DNA from: Acidobacteriota bacterium
GTDB taxonomy: Bacteria; Acidobacteriota; Aminicenantia; Aminicenantales; Saccharicenantaceae
DNA length: 64,000 nucleotides
NCBI GenBank assembly: GCA_033549365.1
Contig: JAWSUF010000004.1
Location: forward strand, 1 to 64,000
Reading direction: 5' to 3'
A program made the position numbers and the translations under genes. Numbering within the stretch: the first letter of the stretch is position 1; each line of letters starts with the position of its first letter. Shown here piece by piece: positions 51,273 through 60,173 of this stretch. Below the pieces are notes generated by a model. That model was not told where the DNA came from. It ran no database searches and saw only the letters and a program-made list of their open reading frames with translations.

Positions 51273-53537
51273 TCACTTGATGATCCTGGGCGTGATGAAA
51301 ATCAGCAGTTCCCGGTTCTGCTTGGTCCGGGCGAAATTGCGGAAGAGGTTGCCCAGGAGAGGAATGGAATGCAGTACCGGGACGCGTTCCCGGGTGACCG
51401 AATCCTCGGTCCGGTAAATCCCGCCGATGACCGTCGTCCCGCCGTCCGGGATCATGACGGTGGTCTTGGCGCTCTGCGTGGTGATGGGAGGGATGCCGTT
51501 GACCAGGTTGGCGAAATCGGCCGCGTTGTTCTGGATTTCGATGAACATGATGACCGTTCCCTCGGCCGTGATCTGCGGTGTCGCCTTGAGCTCCAGGGCG
51601 GCGTTGACATAACGGGTCGTCACCGTGAAGTTGGCCACGGTCTGGACGGGAATCTGGCGGCCCTGGACGATTTCCGCGGCCTGATTGTTCTGCGTGGTGA
51701 CCTTGGGCGAGGAGATAATCCGGCCGTTGCCCGAGGTCTCCAGGGCGGAGAGGGCGATATCCAGCCGGAAGGTGTCGAGCACGTTGGCGAACGAAAAGCC
51801 GACGGCCGTGTTGAAGGCCGGGGCCGGCAGGTTGACGGCATAACCGCCGAGAGGGCCGCCGATGCCCTTGGTGACGATGCCCTGGGGAATCAGGGCTCCG
51901 TCCGCAAAGGCCTTGTTCGGAAACTGGATGGCCGTCTGGTTCCCGTAAAACGGGTCGGCGATTCCCCGATAGCCCCACTGAATGCCGAGGTTGCGGACGA
52001 ATGTCGAAGTCGCCTCGACGATCCGGGCTTCGATCGAGACCTGGGGCGTGGGCGTATCCAGGACGTCGATGAGCGTGGTCAGGAGATCCATCCGGTCCCG
52101 GACCTCGGAGATGATGATGGTGTTGGTTCGCTCGTCGATGACGAGTTCTCCGCGGTTGGAAATTCTTGATCGGAGAAGTCCGGCCACATCGCGGGCCTTG
52201 GAATAGGAAAGGGTGACGGTCTTGACATGGAGGGGACCCGCCAGTTCCTTGCTTTCCTTGAGCCGTCTCTGCTCTTCATCCTCGCGGGTGAGAACGCTGA
52301 TCGGGGCGATGCGCAGAACATTGCCCTCGATGGTTTTGCCCATCTTGTTGAACCGGAGAACGACGTCGAGCGCCTGATCCCAGGGCACGGCTTCGAGACT
52401 CGTCGTCACGGTGCCGCGGACGTCGGGATCGAAGACGACATTCAATCCGGCGAATTCGGCGAGGTAAAGAACGACGTCGCGGAGATCCGCATCCTTGAAC
52501 TTGAGGCTGAGAACTTCACCCGAGTATTTTTCTTCCTCGGCGGCGATGATCCGGGGTTGAAACTGCGTTTCCTGGATCGGATGAACGACCGTCCGGGCTT
52601 CTGCAGGAGGCGGGGTATCGGCTTCAAGGGTCCTGGCGGGAACCGGGGCCGGCGGAGCCGTCGACGTATCGATCGTTTTGGTCGGTTCCGGGCGGATTTC
52701 GAAGGCCGTTGCGGGAAGGGTCGGTGCGGCGATCGGAATGTCGGCCGGCTTTGCCCGGTTAAAACCGATGGCCATGCCGCTCGGATGGGAATCCATGGTG
52801 TAGGCCACCGTCTCGTCGAGGTCGAAGACCAGACGGGTGATCGTGTGCGGGTCATTGAGTGCGAATTGGTTCACGCGCAGCTGGCTGACCCCGTCGTCCG
52901 AGATGCGGTGAACCGCCGGACGGCCCTTGTATTCGGTGTCGAAAAGATCGACGACAAGGCGCTGGGGAGCCTCGAGGGCGAAAACCTGGGCGACCCATTG
53001 TCCCGTCAGATCGGCGTGGACGGTCGTTTCTCCGCCGGATTTATCGACGCGGATTCCGGTCAGCCGGCCCGGGACGGGGCTTTTTCCTTCAAGAAGATTC
53101 CGTGTTTCCGGAGTGACCACGTATCTCTCGCCGGTTCTCAGAATCTTGTTCAGCTCGACGGCGTTGGTCTTTCCGTCGGTGATGATCCGATAGGGAACCT
53201 TTTCGCTGAGATCGATCCGGAACTGCAAGCCCGGCCCGCCGTTTTCTTCGACCCGGACGGATTTGATGAATCCGGATTCCGAAGCCGGCACCGGTTGAAG
53301 ATCGACGGCCCGGACTTCGGGGACATCGATGACCAGCGTCCGGGGTGACTCGGGGGCATAATAGGCCCCGGCAATCGATATCGGCTCGGCGGATTCAATC
53401 AGAAGCCGGGCCGACAGGACGCCGGGTTGGACGCGGGCCCGTGCCGTCTCTTCGGATGTTTCGGTTGTCCCGGATGCGGCGAGCGCGACAAGGAAACACG
53501 AAAGAATCAGACAGGACAAAGGGATTTTCCGTTTCAT
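51273..53537 (-). CDS. pilQ: Type IV pilus secretin PilQ
   Basis: Forms the outer-membrane pore through which the pilus passes. The 754-residue protein starts at 53537 after GGAGGAG. After the signal peptide come two AMIN domains (about 40-250), a Pro/Ala/Thr-rich linker (about 265-320), the STN/N0 domain (LSLKFKDADLRDVVLYLAEFAGLNVVFDPDV), an N1 domain, and the secretin core (VSIEARIVEATSTFVRNLGIQWG, TVIGGIYRTEDSVTRERVPVLHSIPLLGNLF). It ends in LLIFITPRII as expected. It follows pilP by one base. Confidence 0.95.
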   Translation of the reverse strand: MKRKIPLSCLILSCFLVALAASGTTETSEETARARVQPGVLSARLLIESAEPISIAGAYYAPESPRTLVIDVPEVRAVDLQPVPASESGFIKSVRVEENGGPGLQFRIDLSEKVPYRIITDGKTNAVELNKILRTGERYVVTPETRNLLEGKSPVPGRLTGIRVDKSGGETTVHADLTGQWVAQVFALEAPQRLVVDLFDTEYKGRPAVHRISDDGVSQLRVNQFALNDPHTITRLVFDLDETVAYTMDSHPSGMAIGFNRAKPADIPIAAPTLPATAFEIRPEPTKTIDTSTAPPAPVPARTLEADTPPPAEARTVVHPIQETQFQPRIIAAEEEKYSGEVLSLKFKDADLRDVVLYLAEFAGLNVVFDPDVRGTVTTSLEAVPWDQALDVVLRFNKMGKTIEGNVLRIAPISVLTREDEEQRRLKESKELAGPLHVKTVTLSYSKARDVAGLLRSRISNRGELVIDERTNTIIISEVRDRMDLLTTLIDVLDTPTPQVSIEARIVEATSTFVRNLGIQWGYRGIADPFYGNQTAIQFPNKAFADGALIPQGIVTKGIGGPLGGYAVNLPAPAFNTAVGFSFANVLDTFRLDIALSALETSGNGRIISSPKVTTQNNQAAEIVQGRQIPVQTVANFTVTTRYVNAALELKATPQITAEGTVIMFIEIQNNAADFANLVNGIPPITTQSAKTTVMIPDGGTTVIGGIYRTEDSVTRERVPVLHSIPLLGNLFRNFARTKQNRELLIFITPRIIK

Positions 53538-53538
53538 G

Positions 53539-54003
53539 TTAACGCTCCTCCGGATTGATTTCTTTGACGATGTCCTTCGGCCGCAGCAAAGGGATGCCGC
53601 GTTCGCGGGTCTGCCGGAAAACAACCCGGTCGATGTTGATGGAGAGGACGTGGCCGTCGGCAAACTTGTCCCCGCCCTTGATGAAATAGGGGAAACCGTG
53701 GGGCACCGTGATGATGGCCGTCAGGCGATTGCCGTGTTTGACGATGCCGATCAAGGACACCTCGGCGACGGATATCTGGCCGATGCCGGTCCCGGCGGAT
53801 TTGTCGGGAATATCGCGGCCGGCCAGAAGATCGCGGAAGGGATCCCGGCGATTTCCCGGGACATAGACGAATCCGTCTTCGCGGGTCTTGAGGACGGGAA
53901 GGGTTTCCTCACGGACTTCGCCGGCTTCGGTCTCCTGAAAGGAGAAGCCCGCCAGGCCGGCCAGCATGACGGCGGCTAAGATCCAGGCTGTTTTTCTCAT
54001 CAC
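53539..54003 (-). CDS. pilP: Type IV pilus assembly lipoprotein-like PilP
   Basis: A 154-residue periplasmic protein that links the PilNO complex to the secretin. It has an N-terminal signal (about 1-27), the NRRDPFRDLL motif of PilP and a C-terminal beta domain (VSLIGIVKHGNRLTAII). No lipobox cysteine is seen at the end of the signal, so it may be anchored by an uncleaved helix instead of lipid. It shares one base with the pilO stop. Confidence 0.85.
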   Translation of the reverse strand: MMRKTAWILAAVMLAGLAGFSFQETEAGEVREETLPVLKTREDGFVYVPGNRRDPFRDLLAGRDIPDKSAGTGIGQISVAEVSLIGIVKHGNRLTAIITVPHGFPYFIKGGDKFADGHVLSINIDRVVFRQTRERGIPLLRPKDIVKEINPEER

Positions 54004-54581
54004 TACTTCCTTGTCGTCTTGGCGGCGGGTTTCGCCGGCACCGGCTCGTCATCGCGGAAAATGTAGGTTTTGGCGGTCCAATTGGCCGTGATGGTGGCGT
54101 CGCCGACCTGTTTCGACAGGGTCTTGATGGAAAAGTTCTCGACGGTGAAAATCCTGGGGAAACGGCTGAGCCGGTCGAAAAAGACTCCCAGGCTGTGATA
54201 ATTGCCCGTGATTTCGATCGGGATCGGCCATTCGTTGTAAAACTCCCTCGGGATTTCCGGCCGCGGCGTGTAGCGGACCATGGTCAAGCGGGCATCCGTG
54301 GCCAATTGTTCGATTCTTCGGAGAATGTCCGCGACTTCCTTTTTCCGGGGGATGAAGGCTTCGAGCTCTTCCAGGCTCTTGTTCAATTCGGCGATTTCCA
54401 TTTCGATGAGATCGAGTTCTTTCTTTTTTTCACGCAGATCCCGGACTTCGCGTTCCACCTTGGTCCGGTTCTCCCTCAAATTCTCAAGCTCCTGATTTTT
54501 GGGCTTGAAGTAGGCGAAAAAGGCCAGAGCGACGATAAATCCGGCCAGGATGATGTATCCGTACCAGGGCAAGTTCTTCAT
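54003..54581 (-). CDS. pilO: Type IV pilus assembly protein PilO
   Basis: A 192-residue bitopic inner-membrane protein. One helix (about 8-25), a coiled coil rich in Glu/Lys (about 28-80), then a ferredoxin-like periplasmic domain (PIEITGNYHSLGVFFDRLSRFPRIF), the PilO hallmark. It pairs with PilN. It overlaps pilN by 4 bp. Confidence 0.92.
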   Translation of the reverse strand: MKNLPWYGYIILAGFIVALAFFAYFKPKNQELENLRENRTKVEREVRDLREKKKELDLIEMEIAELNKSLEELEAFIPRKKEVADILRRIEQLATDARLTMVRYTPRPEIPREFYNEWPIPIEITGNYHSLGVFFDRLSRFPRIFTVENFSIKTLSKQVGDATITANWTAKTYIFRDDEPVPAKPAAKTTRK

Positions 54582-55207
54582 GGCGTCCCCCTTTTCCCGG
54601 TTTTGGCCTCAGGCTTGGCCGCCGGCGGCGATTCCTCCTGGGGCCGGACGATCTGGGCGTTCATGGAGAACTCGAGAATCACGTCGTTTCCGGATTTCCT
54701 CTGGGCCGTCGAGACAATCTCGACGTTGGACAGCTGTTCGCTGCTTTCCAAATTGGCGGCGTAATCGGCGATGAGGTTGTTGGACAGCGCCTTGCCTTTG
54801 AGCTGAAGGGTGCGGGTGTCATAACCGGCTTCCGTCAGCCAGACCCACTCCGGAAGGTGGCGGCTGATTTCATCCACGATCCTGACGACGAGATCCTGAG
54901 TGGACTTGAGATCGTTGATCAGCCCGATCTGCCTTTGGAGTGTCTGCTTCCGGGCCTCCAACTCGTTCAATCGGGTGATGACGTACTGAAGCTTGGCTTT
55001 TTCCGCCTGAGCGGCTTCCAAGAGCTCCCTTTCCTCATCGATGGCTTTTTTCTGGAAATAGAACCAGCCTGCCAGCCCGACGATGACCAGGAGAAGCAGA
55101 AGGTTGCCGATCGCCGGCGGCTTCTTGGCGGCCCGTTCGGGCGGCCCGGCGGGACGAATGTCCCGGGCGTCCTTGGCTTCCGGTTTGAGGAGATTGATTC
55201 GGATCAT
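54578..55207 (-). CDS. pilN: Type IV pilus assembly protein PilN
   Basis: A 209-residue bitopic protein beginning MIRINLLKPE, the conserved cytoplasmic tail that docks in PilM. A membrane helix spans about 35-52, followed by a coiled coil (about 55-100) and a periplasmic domain (WVWLTEAGYDTRTLQLKG). A linker of about 20 residues between the tail and the helix is Pro/Arg-rich. It lies three bases after pilM. Confidence 0.92.
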   Translation of the reverse strand: MIRINLLKPEAKDARDIRPAGPPERAAKKPPAIGNLLLLLVIVGLAGWFYFQKKAIDEERELLEAAQAEKAKLQYVITRLNELEARKQTLQRQIGLINDLKSTQDLVVRIVDEISRHLPEWVWLTEAGYDTRTLQLKGKALSNNLIADYAANLESSEQLSNVEIVSTAQRKSGNDVILEFSMNAQIVRPQEESPPAAKPEAKTGKRGTP

Positions 55208-55210
55208 GGC

Positions 55211-56290
55211 CTATTTCTCCGCTTGACGGGTGGAAAGTCCGACGGCCACCCCGAAGATGGGAGCCATCTCGCTGAAAAAGATGGGATCGAATTTTTTTTC
55301 GTCGTAATGGATCATGCGGAAGGGATTGAAGAGTTCGGTTTTGATCTGGAACTTGTTTTCAAAAGCTTCGGCGATATCCGGGATGTTGGCCAATCCGCCG
55401 CTGAGGAGAATCTGCTCGACCTGATCAGCCGTTTTTTCAGTGGCCTCGAAAAAGGCCATGGTTTTTTCCATTTCATCCAGCAGGTCGCGGATGTTCAGGG
55501 CCAGGGCCGAAGCGAACTGGTCCGGGGTGACACTCGTTCCCGGGAGGCCTTTGAGCAGCCGTTCGGACTCATCGAAACTCACGTTGAGTTCCTTGCGGAT
55601 GTTTTCCGTGAAGAAGTAGCCGCCGATGGCCAGATCGCGGAAAAGCTGGGGCCGGCCCCGCTCGGTGATGATCACGTTGGTGATATTCGCGCCGATGTTG
55701 ACAAGCGCCGCGGTTTTGGCCTCGAATATTTCGGGATAGTTGATTTCCAGCGCGTTGTGAAGGGCGAAAACGTCGACCTCGATGGCCTCGAGATTTTTCC
55801 GTGCCTGGTTGATGACATTGTAGTAGTTGGAAATCTTGTCTTTCTTCGCCGCCACCAGCAGAATGTCCAGGTTCCCGTCGCCCGAACCCTGGGACGGAGG
55901 CAGGATGACGTAATCGACGTTGGTTTCCTCATAAGGATAAGGAATATTGTGTTTGGCTTCCCAGGTGATGGATTCGGCCAGTTCCAGGCGGTCCATGGTT
56001 GGAAGACTGATTTTCTTGATGATGACGGAATTCCCGGAAATGGAAATGACGACGTCGCGGGTCGAAATCTTGTTTTCGTCGAAAAGCTGGCGGATGGCGT
56101 CCGCGACGGCCGCCGCGTCGATCACCGTGCCTTCGACGATGGAGTCGGGGGGCAGCGGCTTGAAGCCGATTCGGACCAGTTCGTAACGGGCGCCGCTTTT
56201 TTGCTTCCGGGCGTTGAGCTCGACCGCCTTGACGGCATACGTTCCGATATCCAGGCCGACCAGCTTTTTACTTCGGGTCAATCCGAACAT
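55211..56290 (-). CDS. pilM: Type IV pilus assembly protein PilM
   Basis: A 359-residue actin-like cytoplasmic ATPase that recruits PilN. It starts at 56290 (MFGLTRSKKLVGLDIGTYAVKAVEL), with the phosphate-1 motif GLDIGTYAVK, the INIGANIT-type phosphate-2 motif and the ILLSGGLANIPDI adenosine motif. The frame upstream lies in coaD. It opens the pilM-N-O-P-Q order found across diderms; pilA, pilB, pilC and pilT are not in the window. It lies one base after coaD. Confidence 0.94.
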   Translation of the reverse strand: MFGLTRSKKLVGLDIGTYAVKAVELNARKQKSGARYELVRIGFKPLPPDSIVEGTVIDAAAVADAIRQLFDENKISTRDVVISISGNSVIIKKISLPTMDRLELAESITWEAKHNIPYPYEETNVDYVILPPSQGSGDGNLDILLVAAKKDKISNYYNVINQARKNLEAIEVDVFALHNALEINYPEIFEAKTAALVNIGANITNVIITERGRPQLFRDLAIGGYFFTENIRKELNVSFDESERLLKGLPGTSVTPDQFASALALNIRDLLDEMEKTMAFFEATEKTADQVEQILLSGGLANIPDIAEAFENKFQIKTELFNPFRMIHYDEKKFDPIFFSEMAPIFGVAVGLSTRQAEK

Positions 56291-56291
56291 G

Positions 56292-56813
56292 TCAACCTGC
56301 CTTTTCGCGGGAATCGCCGGTTTCCCGGAGAGGATTTTGAAGCCGGGCGTTGAGCCGCTCGGCCACGATTTCGGGCACAAGATCGGAAATGCAGCCGTTC
56401 AGGGCATGGACTTCCTTGACCAGATTCGAACTCAGGAAGGAATAACGGAGGCTGGGCGTCATGAAGAACGTTTCGATCTCCGGAGCGAGTTTTCTGTTCA
56501 TCAGGGCCATTTGGAATTCGTATTCGAAATCGGAAATCGCCCGAAGTCCGCGGATGAGGACGGGAATTTCGTTCCGGCGGGCGAAATCCACCAGAAGTCC
56601 GTCAAAGGAACGGACCTCCACGTTGTCCCGCCCGGCGAAAACCGTCTTGATGATGTCCACTCTCTCTTGAGTCGGAAGAAGAGGGTTTTTTTTGGGATTT
56701 TCCAAAACAGCCACCAGAATGCGGTCGAAGACCTTCAAGCCCCGCTCGATGATGTCGATGTGCCCGTTGGTGACGGGATCGAATGATCCGGGGTAAATGG
56801 CTGATGTCTTCAT
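56292..56813 (-). CDS. coaD: Phosphopantetheine adenylyltransferase
   Basis: Fourth step of coenzyme A synthesis. The start at 56813 gives 173 residues, near the usual 160. The nucleotide-binding AIYPGSFDPVTNGHIDII stretch and the LRYSFLSSNLVKEVHALNG motif are characteristic; KKNPLLPTQERVDII lies between. Its place one base ahead of pilM makes it the first recognised gene of the pil transcript, an unexpected partner with no obvious functional tie. coaBC lies 10 kb away on the other strand. Confidence 0.95.
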   Translation of the reverse strand: MKTSAIYPGSFDPVTNGHIDIIERGLKVFDRILVAVLENPKKNPLLPTQERVDIIKTVFAGRDNVEVRSFDGLLVDFARRNEIPVLIRGLRAISDFEYEFQMALMNRKLAPEIETFFMTPSLRYSFLSSNLVKEVHALNGCISDLVPEIVAERLNARLQNPLRETGDSREKAG

Positions 56814-56960
56814 CTTCAAACCGTCTCTCCTAAACACCCTGTTATGGCCTGCATTGTCTAACAGCATGTCTCCGGCGCCCCCCGGCGTCAATCACCCCTG
56901 CCGAGGAAAGGTGAGGTGATTTCAAGGTCCCCCATCTCATCGCGGAAGGTGACCGGCGAT

Positions 56961-56989
56961 TGGACAGGTTTCAAGTCTTTATATATACT
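56961..56989 (+). promoter_or_regulatory. Promoter of pcm, positioned for a leaderless transcript
   Basis: TGGACA (56961-56966) and a near-perfect TATACT (56984-56989) are 17 bp apart. The predicted transcript start is 56996, one base ahead of the ATG at 56997. No ribosome site is present. Confidence 0.65.
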
Positions 56990-56996
56990 GAATCCA

Positions 56997-57716
56997 ATGA
57001 GAAAGCTCGTTATTCTCGCCCTGGCCTTGGCGATGGCCGGCGTCGTTTTGACGAAGACGGACGAAGACATGTTCGAGCGTCCGCGCCGGGCCATGGTCGC
57101 CATGCAGATCAAGGCCCGGGGGATTTCCGACCCCCGCATTCTGGATGCCATGGGGCGGATTCCCCGGCATCTCTTTGTTCCTTCGGCCTATCAGAGCCAG
57201 GCTTATGCCGACCATCCCCTGCCGATCGAGGAAGGCCAGACCATTTCCCAGCCCTTCATCGTCGCCCTGATGACCGAGCATCTCGAGGCTCGGGAGGGCG
57301 ACCGCATTCTGGAAATCGGCACGGGTTCGGGATACCAGGCGGCTGTCCTGGCCGAACTCACCCCCGAGGTTTATTCGGTGGAAATCCGGGAGACGCTGGC
57401 CCGGCGGTCGGAGAAAACGCTGAAGGAGCTGGGATACGATTTTGTCCGTGTCAAACATGCCGACGGCTATTACGGCTGGGAGGAATATGCGCCGTTCGAC
57501 GGAATCATGGTGACTTGTGCGGCGAATCATGTTCCGCCGCCCCTCCTCCGGCAACTCAAGGAAGGAGGGCGGCTGATCATTCCGCTGGGCAGCACGTCAT
57601 ACTTTCAGACGTTGACCGTGATCACCAAAGTGGACGGCCGGCCCAGGGTCCGCCAGGTGCTGGATGTCCGCTTTGTTCCCATGGTCGGCGAAGCCGAGAA
57701 AAAGAAGGGCCGCTAA
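56997..57716 (+). CDS. pcm: Protein-L-isoaspartate O-methyltransferase with export signal
   Basis: Repairs isoaspartyl residues in ageing proteins using SAM. The 239-residue protein has motif I ILEIGTGSGYQAAVLAEL, the family-specific HLFVPSAYQSQAYADHPLPI and GQTISQPFIVALM segments, and GGRLIIPLG. Unlike E. coli Pcm it begins MRKLVILALALAMAGVVLT, a typical signal peptide or anchor, so it is likely exported to the periplasm; exported forms are known from several diderms. How SAM would reach it is unclear. Its last 120 bp overlap the end of the convergent gene. Confidence 0.9.
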   Translation: MRKLVILALALAMAGVVLTKTDEDMFERPRRAMVAMQIKARGISDPRILDAMGRIPRHLFVPSAYQSQAYADHPLPIEEGQTISQPFIVALMTEHLEAREGDRILEIGTGSGYQAAVLAELTPEVYSVEIRETLARRSEKTLKELGYDFVRVKHADGYYGWEEYAPFDGIMVTCAANHVPPPLLRQLKEGGRLIIPLGSTSYFQTLTVITKVDGRPRVRQVLDVRFVPMVGEAEKKKGR

Positions 57717-60089
57717 ATACAACCCGCCTCCGAGAGCCAGGACCGCTCCGTATCCCATGGAAAAAGCCGCCAGAAGCGCCAGGGAGGATCCGGCCACGGA
57801 GGCAAAGGCATTGGTCGCCCAGGCCAGGGGGATCAGGCGTTTTTCCCGAATGTGAAGCATGCGGAGGGCGCCTGGAAAAGGCATGCCCATGGCGAATCCG
57901 AGGGGGAGGACGGCGGCGAACGTCAAGCCCAGCCGGGCGCCCAGGGAAAATCCGATACACCGGTCGATCAGGACCGGCAAAATGGCCTGATAGGCGATGG
58001 CCGCTCCCCCTAGAAGAGCCAAACAAACTCTCAGCCGAAACGCCGGATTCCGGCCGAGAATTCGGAGACCGGCCAGGCTTCCGATGCCGGCGGAGATCAG
58101 GACGGCCGAAAGCACGGCCGCGAAAGCATAGAGGGGACGGCCGAGAAAGAGGATGAAGGTGTGGATCAGAGTCATCTCAATAAAAATGAAACCGGCCCCG
58201 ATGCAACTGAAATAGAACAGCGTCCTGACGAGGAGCCCGCGGGGAGGAGAAAAAGATCGATTCATCGGCCGGAGAGGAAGGAGAATGAAGAGAAAAGCCC
58301 ACAGGAGGGATTGGATCAGAATGAGAGGGACGATGTATTGACCCTGGAGAAGAGGCAACCATCGGCCGCCGAAGGCCTCCAGGGTTTCGGCCGTTCGGCT
58401 CCACTTGAAGAAATTCTTGAAGAACGGCCGGTTGTCCGAAGCGGGCCGGACATCGAAAAGATAATCTTTGAAGAAATCCCCGCGCCGTTGGGGATCGAGC
58501 AATTCGGCGACGAATTCCGAGTAGGGAAATCCGGAAAATGAGGAGTTCATGCCGCCGTCCTCCGGTGAAGCGGGAGGATGATCGACATCGAAAACGAGTC
58601 TCTCGGCAAACTCCCTGAGGCCGGTTGTCTCCTCGGCTGAAAAGGGGGATTTCCCGACGAAAAGACTCAGGGTTCCCCATGTTCTCATCACGGCCAGGTG
58701 CTCGTCCGGCCGCCGTCCCGTTTTTTCCAGGGCTTCGATCCAGGTGGCCAGAATTTTGAATTCCTGGCGAAGAGGGGGAAGGAGGTAAAACGTGATGGAG
58801 ACCAGGCCGTCCTCATCAAGACAAGCGAGAATGTCCATGAAGGATTCCACAGTGATGAGAAAGTCCTCGCCCAGACCGAGAAGTCCGGTCCCCATGGCTC
58901 CCCCGGCGTCGGTCATGGGAAGAACGATCAGATCGAACGTCCGGTCCGCCCTCCGCAGAAACGTCCGCGCTCCGGAGACCTCCATGCGGACATGGTCGTG
59001 AGAGAACAGTCCGCCGGTCCATTCGGACAGGTCGCGTCTTAGGATTTCGGCGACCAGCGGGTTTTCAACAACGGCCGTGATCGAGGAGGCTTGGAAGCGG
59101 CGTGCGGCCAGGACATCCAGACCCCCTCCGGGTTCGATGATCAGAACATGAGGCCGGCGCCTGACGAGATAGGGCCAGGAGGACGGAAGCCGGGATAGGA
59201 ACGTGTCGGATCCGGCGTTGTCTCCGGAAACGGCGGTTACGGCCGTCATCGCTTCCCCGTCGAGAATAAGTCCCAATTGAGGGGGCAGATCCTCCTCGTG
59301 AATGAGGCTCAACCCGGGGGCGAACCTTACGGCCGGAGAATCGATGACGTCCACTCTGGCCAGGGCGTTCCATCGTGTCAGCACAAGTTCGGCGTTTGGA
59401 TATTTCAAGGCGGCCGCCAGCGGTTTGAACGGAGCCATGCGAAAAGCAAGAAAGTCCGGAGCGGCGGCCGCGAGGACAGCCGCCCCGGCCGGCAGGAGAA
59501 GCAGAAAAACGGCCGTTCGGCGGCTTCTCCTCAGAGCGAAGGCGGGTGTTGCGCAAAAGGCGATAAAAGCCAGGGTCGGGAACACCCCCCGGTCTTCATT
59601 GAGGGCAAAGAGAAACAATCCTCCCAAAACGCCCAACCCCGCGCCGAGAAGATCGAAGAAGTAAATCTTGTGGGGGCTTGAGGAAAACAACGTCAGGGAA
59701 CTCGAAAGCGTCAAGCCGGCAAAGAAAAACGGCAGGCACAGGATGAGATATTCAAGAACGATGAAGAAAGCCTTCTTCTCGTTCCACAGAAGTTCCTGGA
59801 AATCGAACGGAAAATGGTTGACGGCCAGAGTGCTTCCGAGCAGGGTCAGCCCGAATAGAAAAGATGTTGCAGCGGGGAAGGCCTCTCCCCGTTTCTCAAG
59901 GTGATTCCGGGCCAACACCAGAAAGGAGCCGGCGGCGCCGAAGCCTAAAAAGGACAGGCTGATGACCAGAAAAGCGAAATGGTAGTCCTGAGACACGGCG
60001 TAATATCGCGTCATCGCCAGCTGAAAACCCAGCACGGCCGCCGACGTCAGGGAGACGCCCAGCAGGATGTTCAGGCGCGGATGTCTCAT
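57597..60089 (-). CDS. Membrane-embedded spermidine-synthase-like protein
   Basis: An 830-residue protein with three parts: an N-terminal block of about seven helices (1-225), a soluble Rossmann domain of the spermidine synthase superfamily (about 260-600; HVLIIEPGGGLDVLAARRF, then TFDLIVLPMTDAGGA), and a C-terminal block of about six helices. Start at 60089 is set by the promoter and by the loss of family-like sequence upstream. The binding motif GGG is followed by LD rather than DG, and the key aspartate region differs from true polyamine synthases, so the substrate is unknown. It overlaps pcm by 120 bp tail-to-tail. Confidence 0.82.
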   Translation of the reverse strand: MRHPRLNILLGVSLTSAAVLGFQLAMTRYYAVSQDYHFAFLVISLSFLGFGAAGSFLVLARNHLEKRGEAFPAATSFLFGLTLLGSTLAVNHFPFDFQELLWNEKKAFFIVLEYLILCLPFFFAGLTLSSSLTLFSSSPHKIYFFDLLGAGLGVLGGLFLFALNEDRGVFPTLAFIAFCATPAFALRRSRRTAVFLLLLPAGAAVLAAAAPDFLAFRMAPFKPLAAALKYPNAELVLTRWNALARVDVIDSPAVRFAPGLSLIHEEDLPPQLGLILDGEAMTAVTAVSGDNAGSDTFLSRLPSSWPYLVRRRPHVLIIEPGGGLDVLAARRFQASSITAVVENPLVAEILRRDLSEWTGGLFSHDHVRMEVSGARTFLRRADRTFDLIVLPMTDAGGAMGTGLLGLGEDFLITVESFMDILACLDEDGLVSITFYLLPPLRQEFKILATWIEALEKTGRRPDEHLAVMRTWGTLSLFVGKSPFSAEETTGLREFAERLVFDVDHPPASPEDGGMNSSFSGFPYSEFVAELLDPQRRGDFFKDYLFDVRPASDNRPFFKNFFKWSRTAETLEAFGGRWLPLLQGQYIVPLILIQSLLWAFLFILLPLRPMNRSFSPPRGLLVRTLFYFSCIGAGFIFIEMTLIHTFILFLGRPLYAFAAVLSAVLISAGIGSLAGLRILGRNPAFRLRVCLALLGGAAIAYQAILPVLIDRCIGFSLGARLGLTFAAVLPLGFAMGMPFPGALRMLHIREKRLIPLAWATNAFASVAGSSLALLAAFSMGYGAVLALGGGLYLAALLFLGFADHGNKADIQHLADPGPAVHFGDHGQRLKV

Positions 60090-60096
60090 TTTTTCC

Positions 60097-60125
60097 ACAA
60101 TATCGAACGGGCCCGTCCCTGTCAA
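60097..60125 (-). promoter_or_regulatory. Promoter of the spermidine-synthase-like gene, positioned for a leaderless transcript
   Basis: On the minus strand a perfect TTGACA (60120-60125) and TATTGT (60097-60102) are 17 bp apart. Transcription would begin at about 60090, one base before the ATG at 60089. Confidence 0.65.
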
Positions 60126-60132
60126 CGCAGAG

Positions 60133-60161
60133 TTGATTTTCCCGGGAGGCTGTGCTAACTT
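60133..60161 (+). promoter_or_regulatory. Promoter of the phosphohexomutase gene
   Basis: TTGATT (60133-60138) and TAACTT (60156-60161) are 17 bp apart. The transcript would start near 60168, leaving about six bases before the ATG at 60174 and no room for a ribosome site. Confidence 0.5.
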
Positions 60162-60173
60162 AAATTCAAGAAT

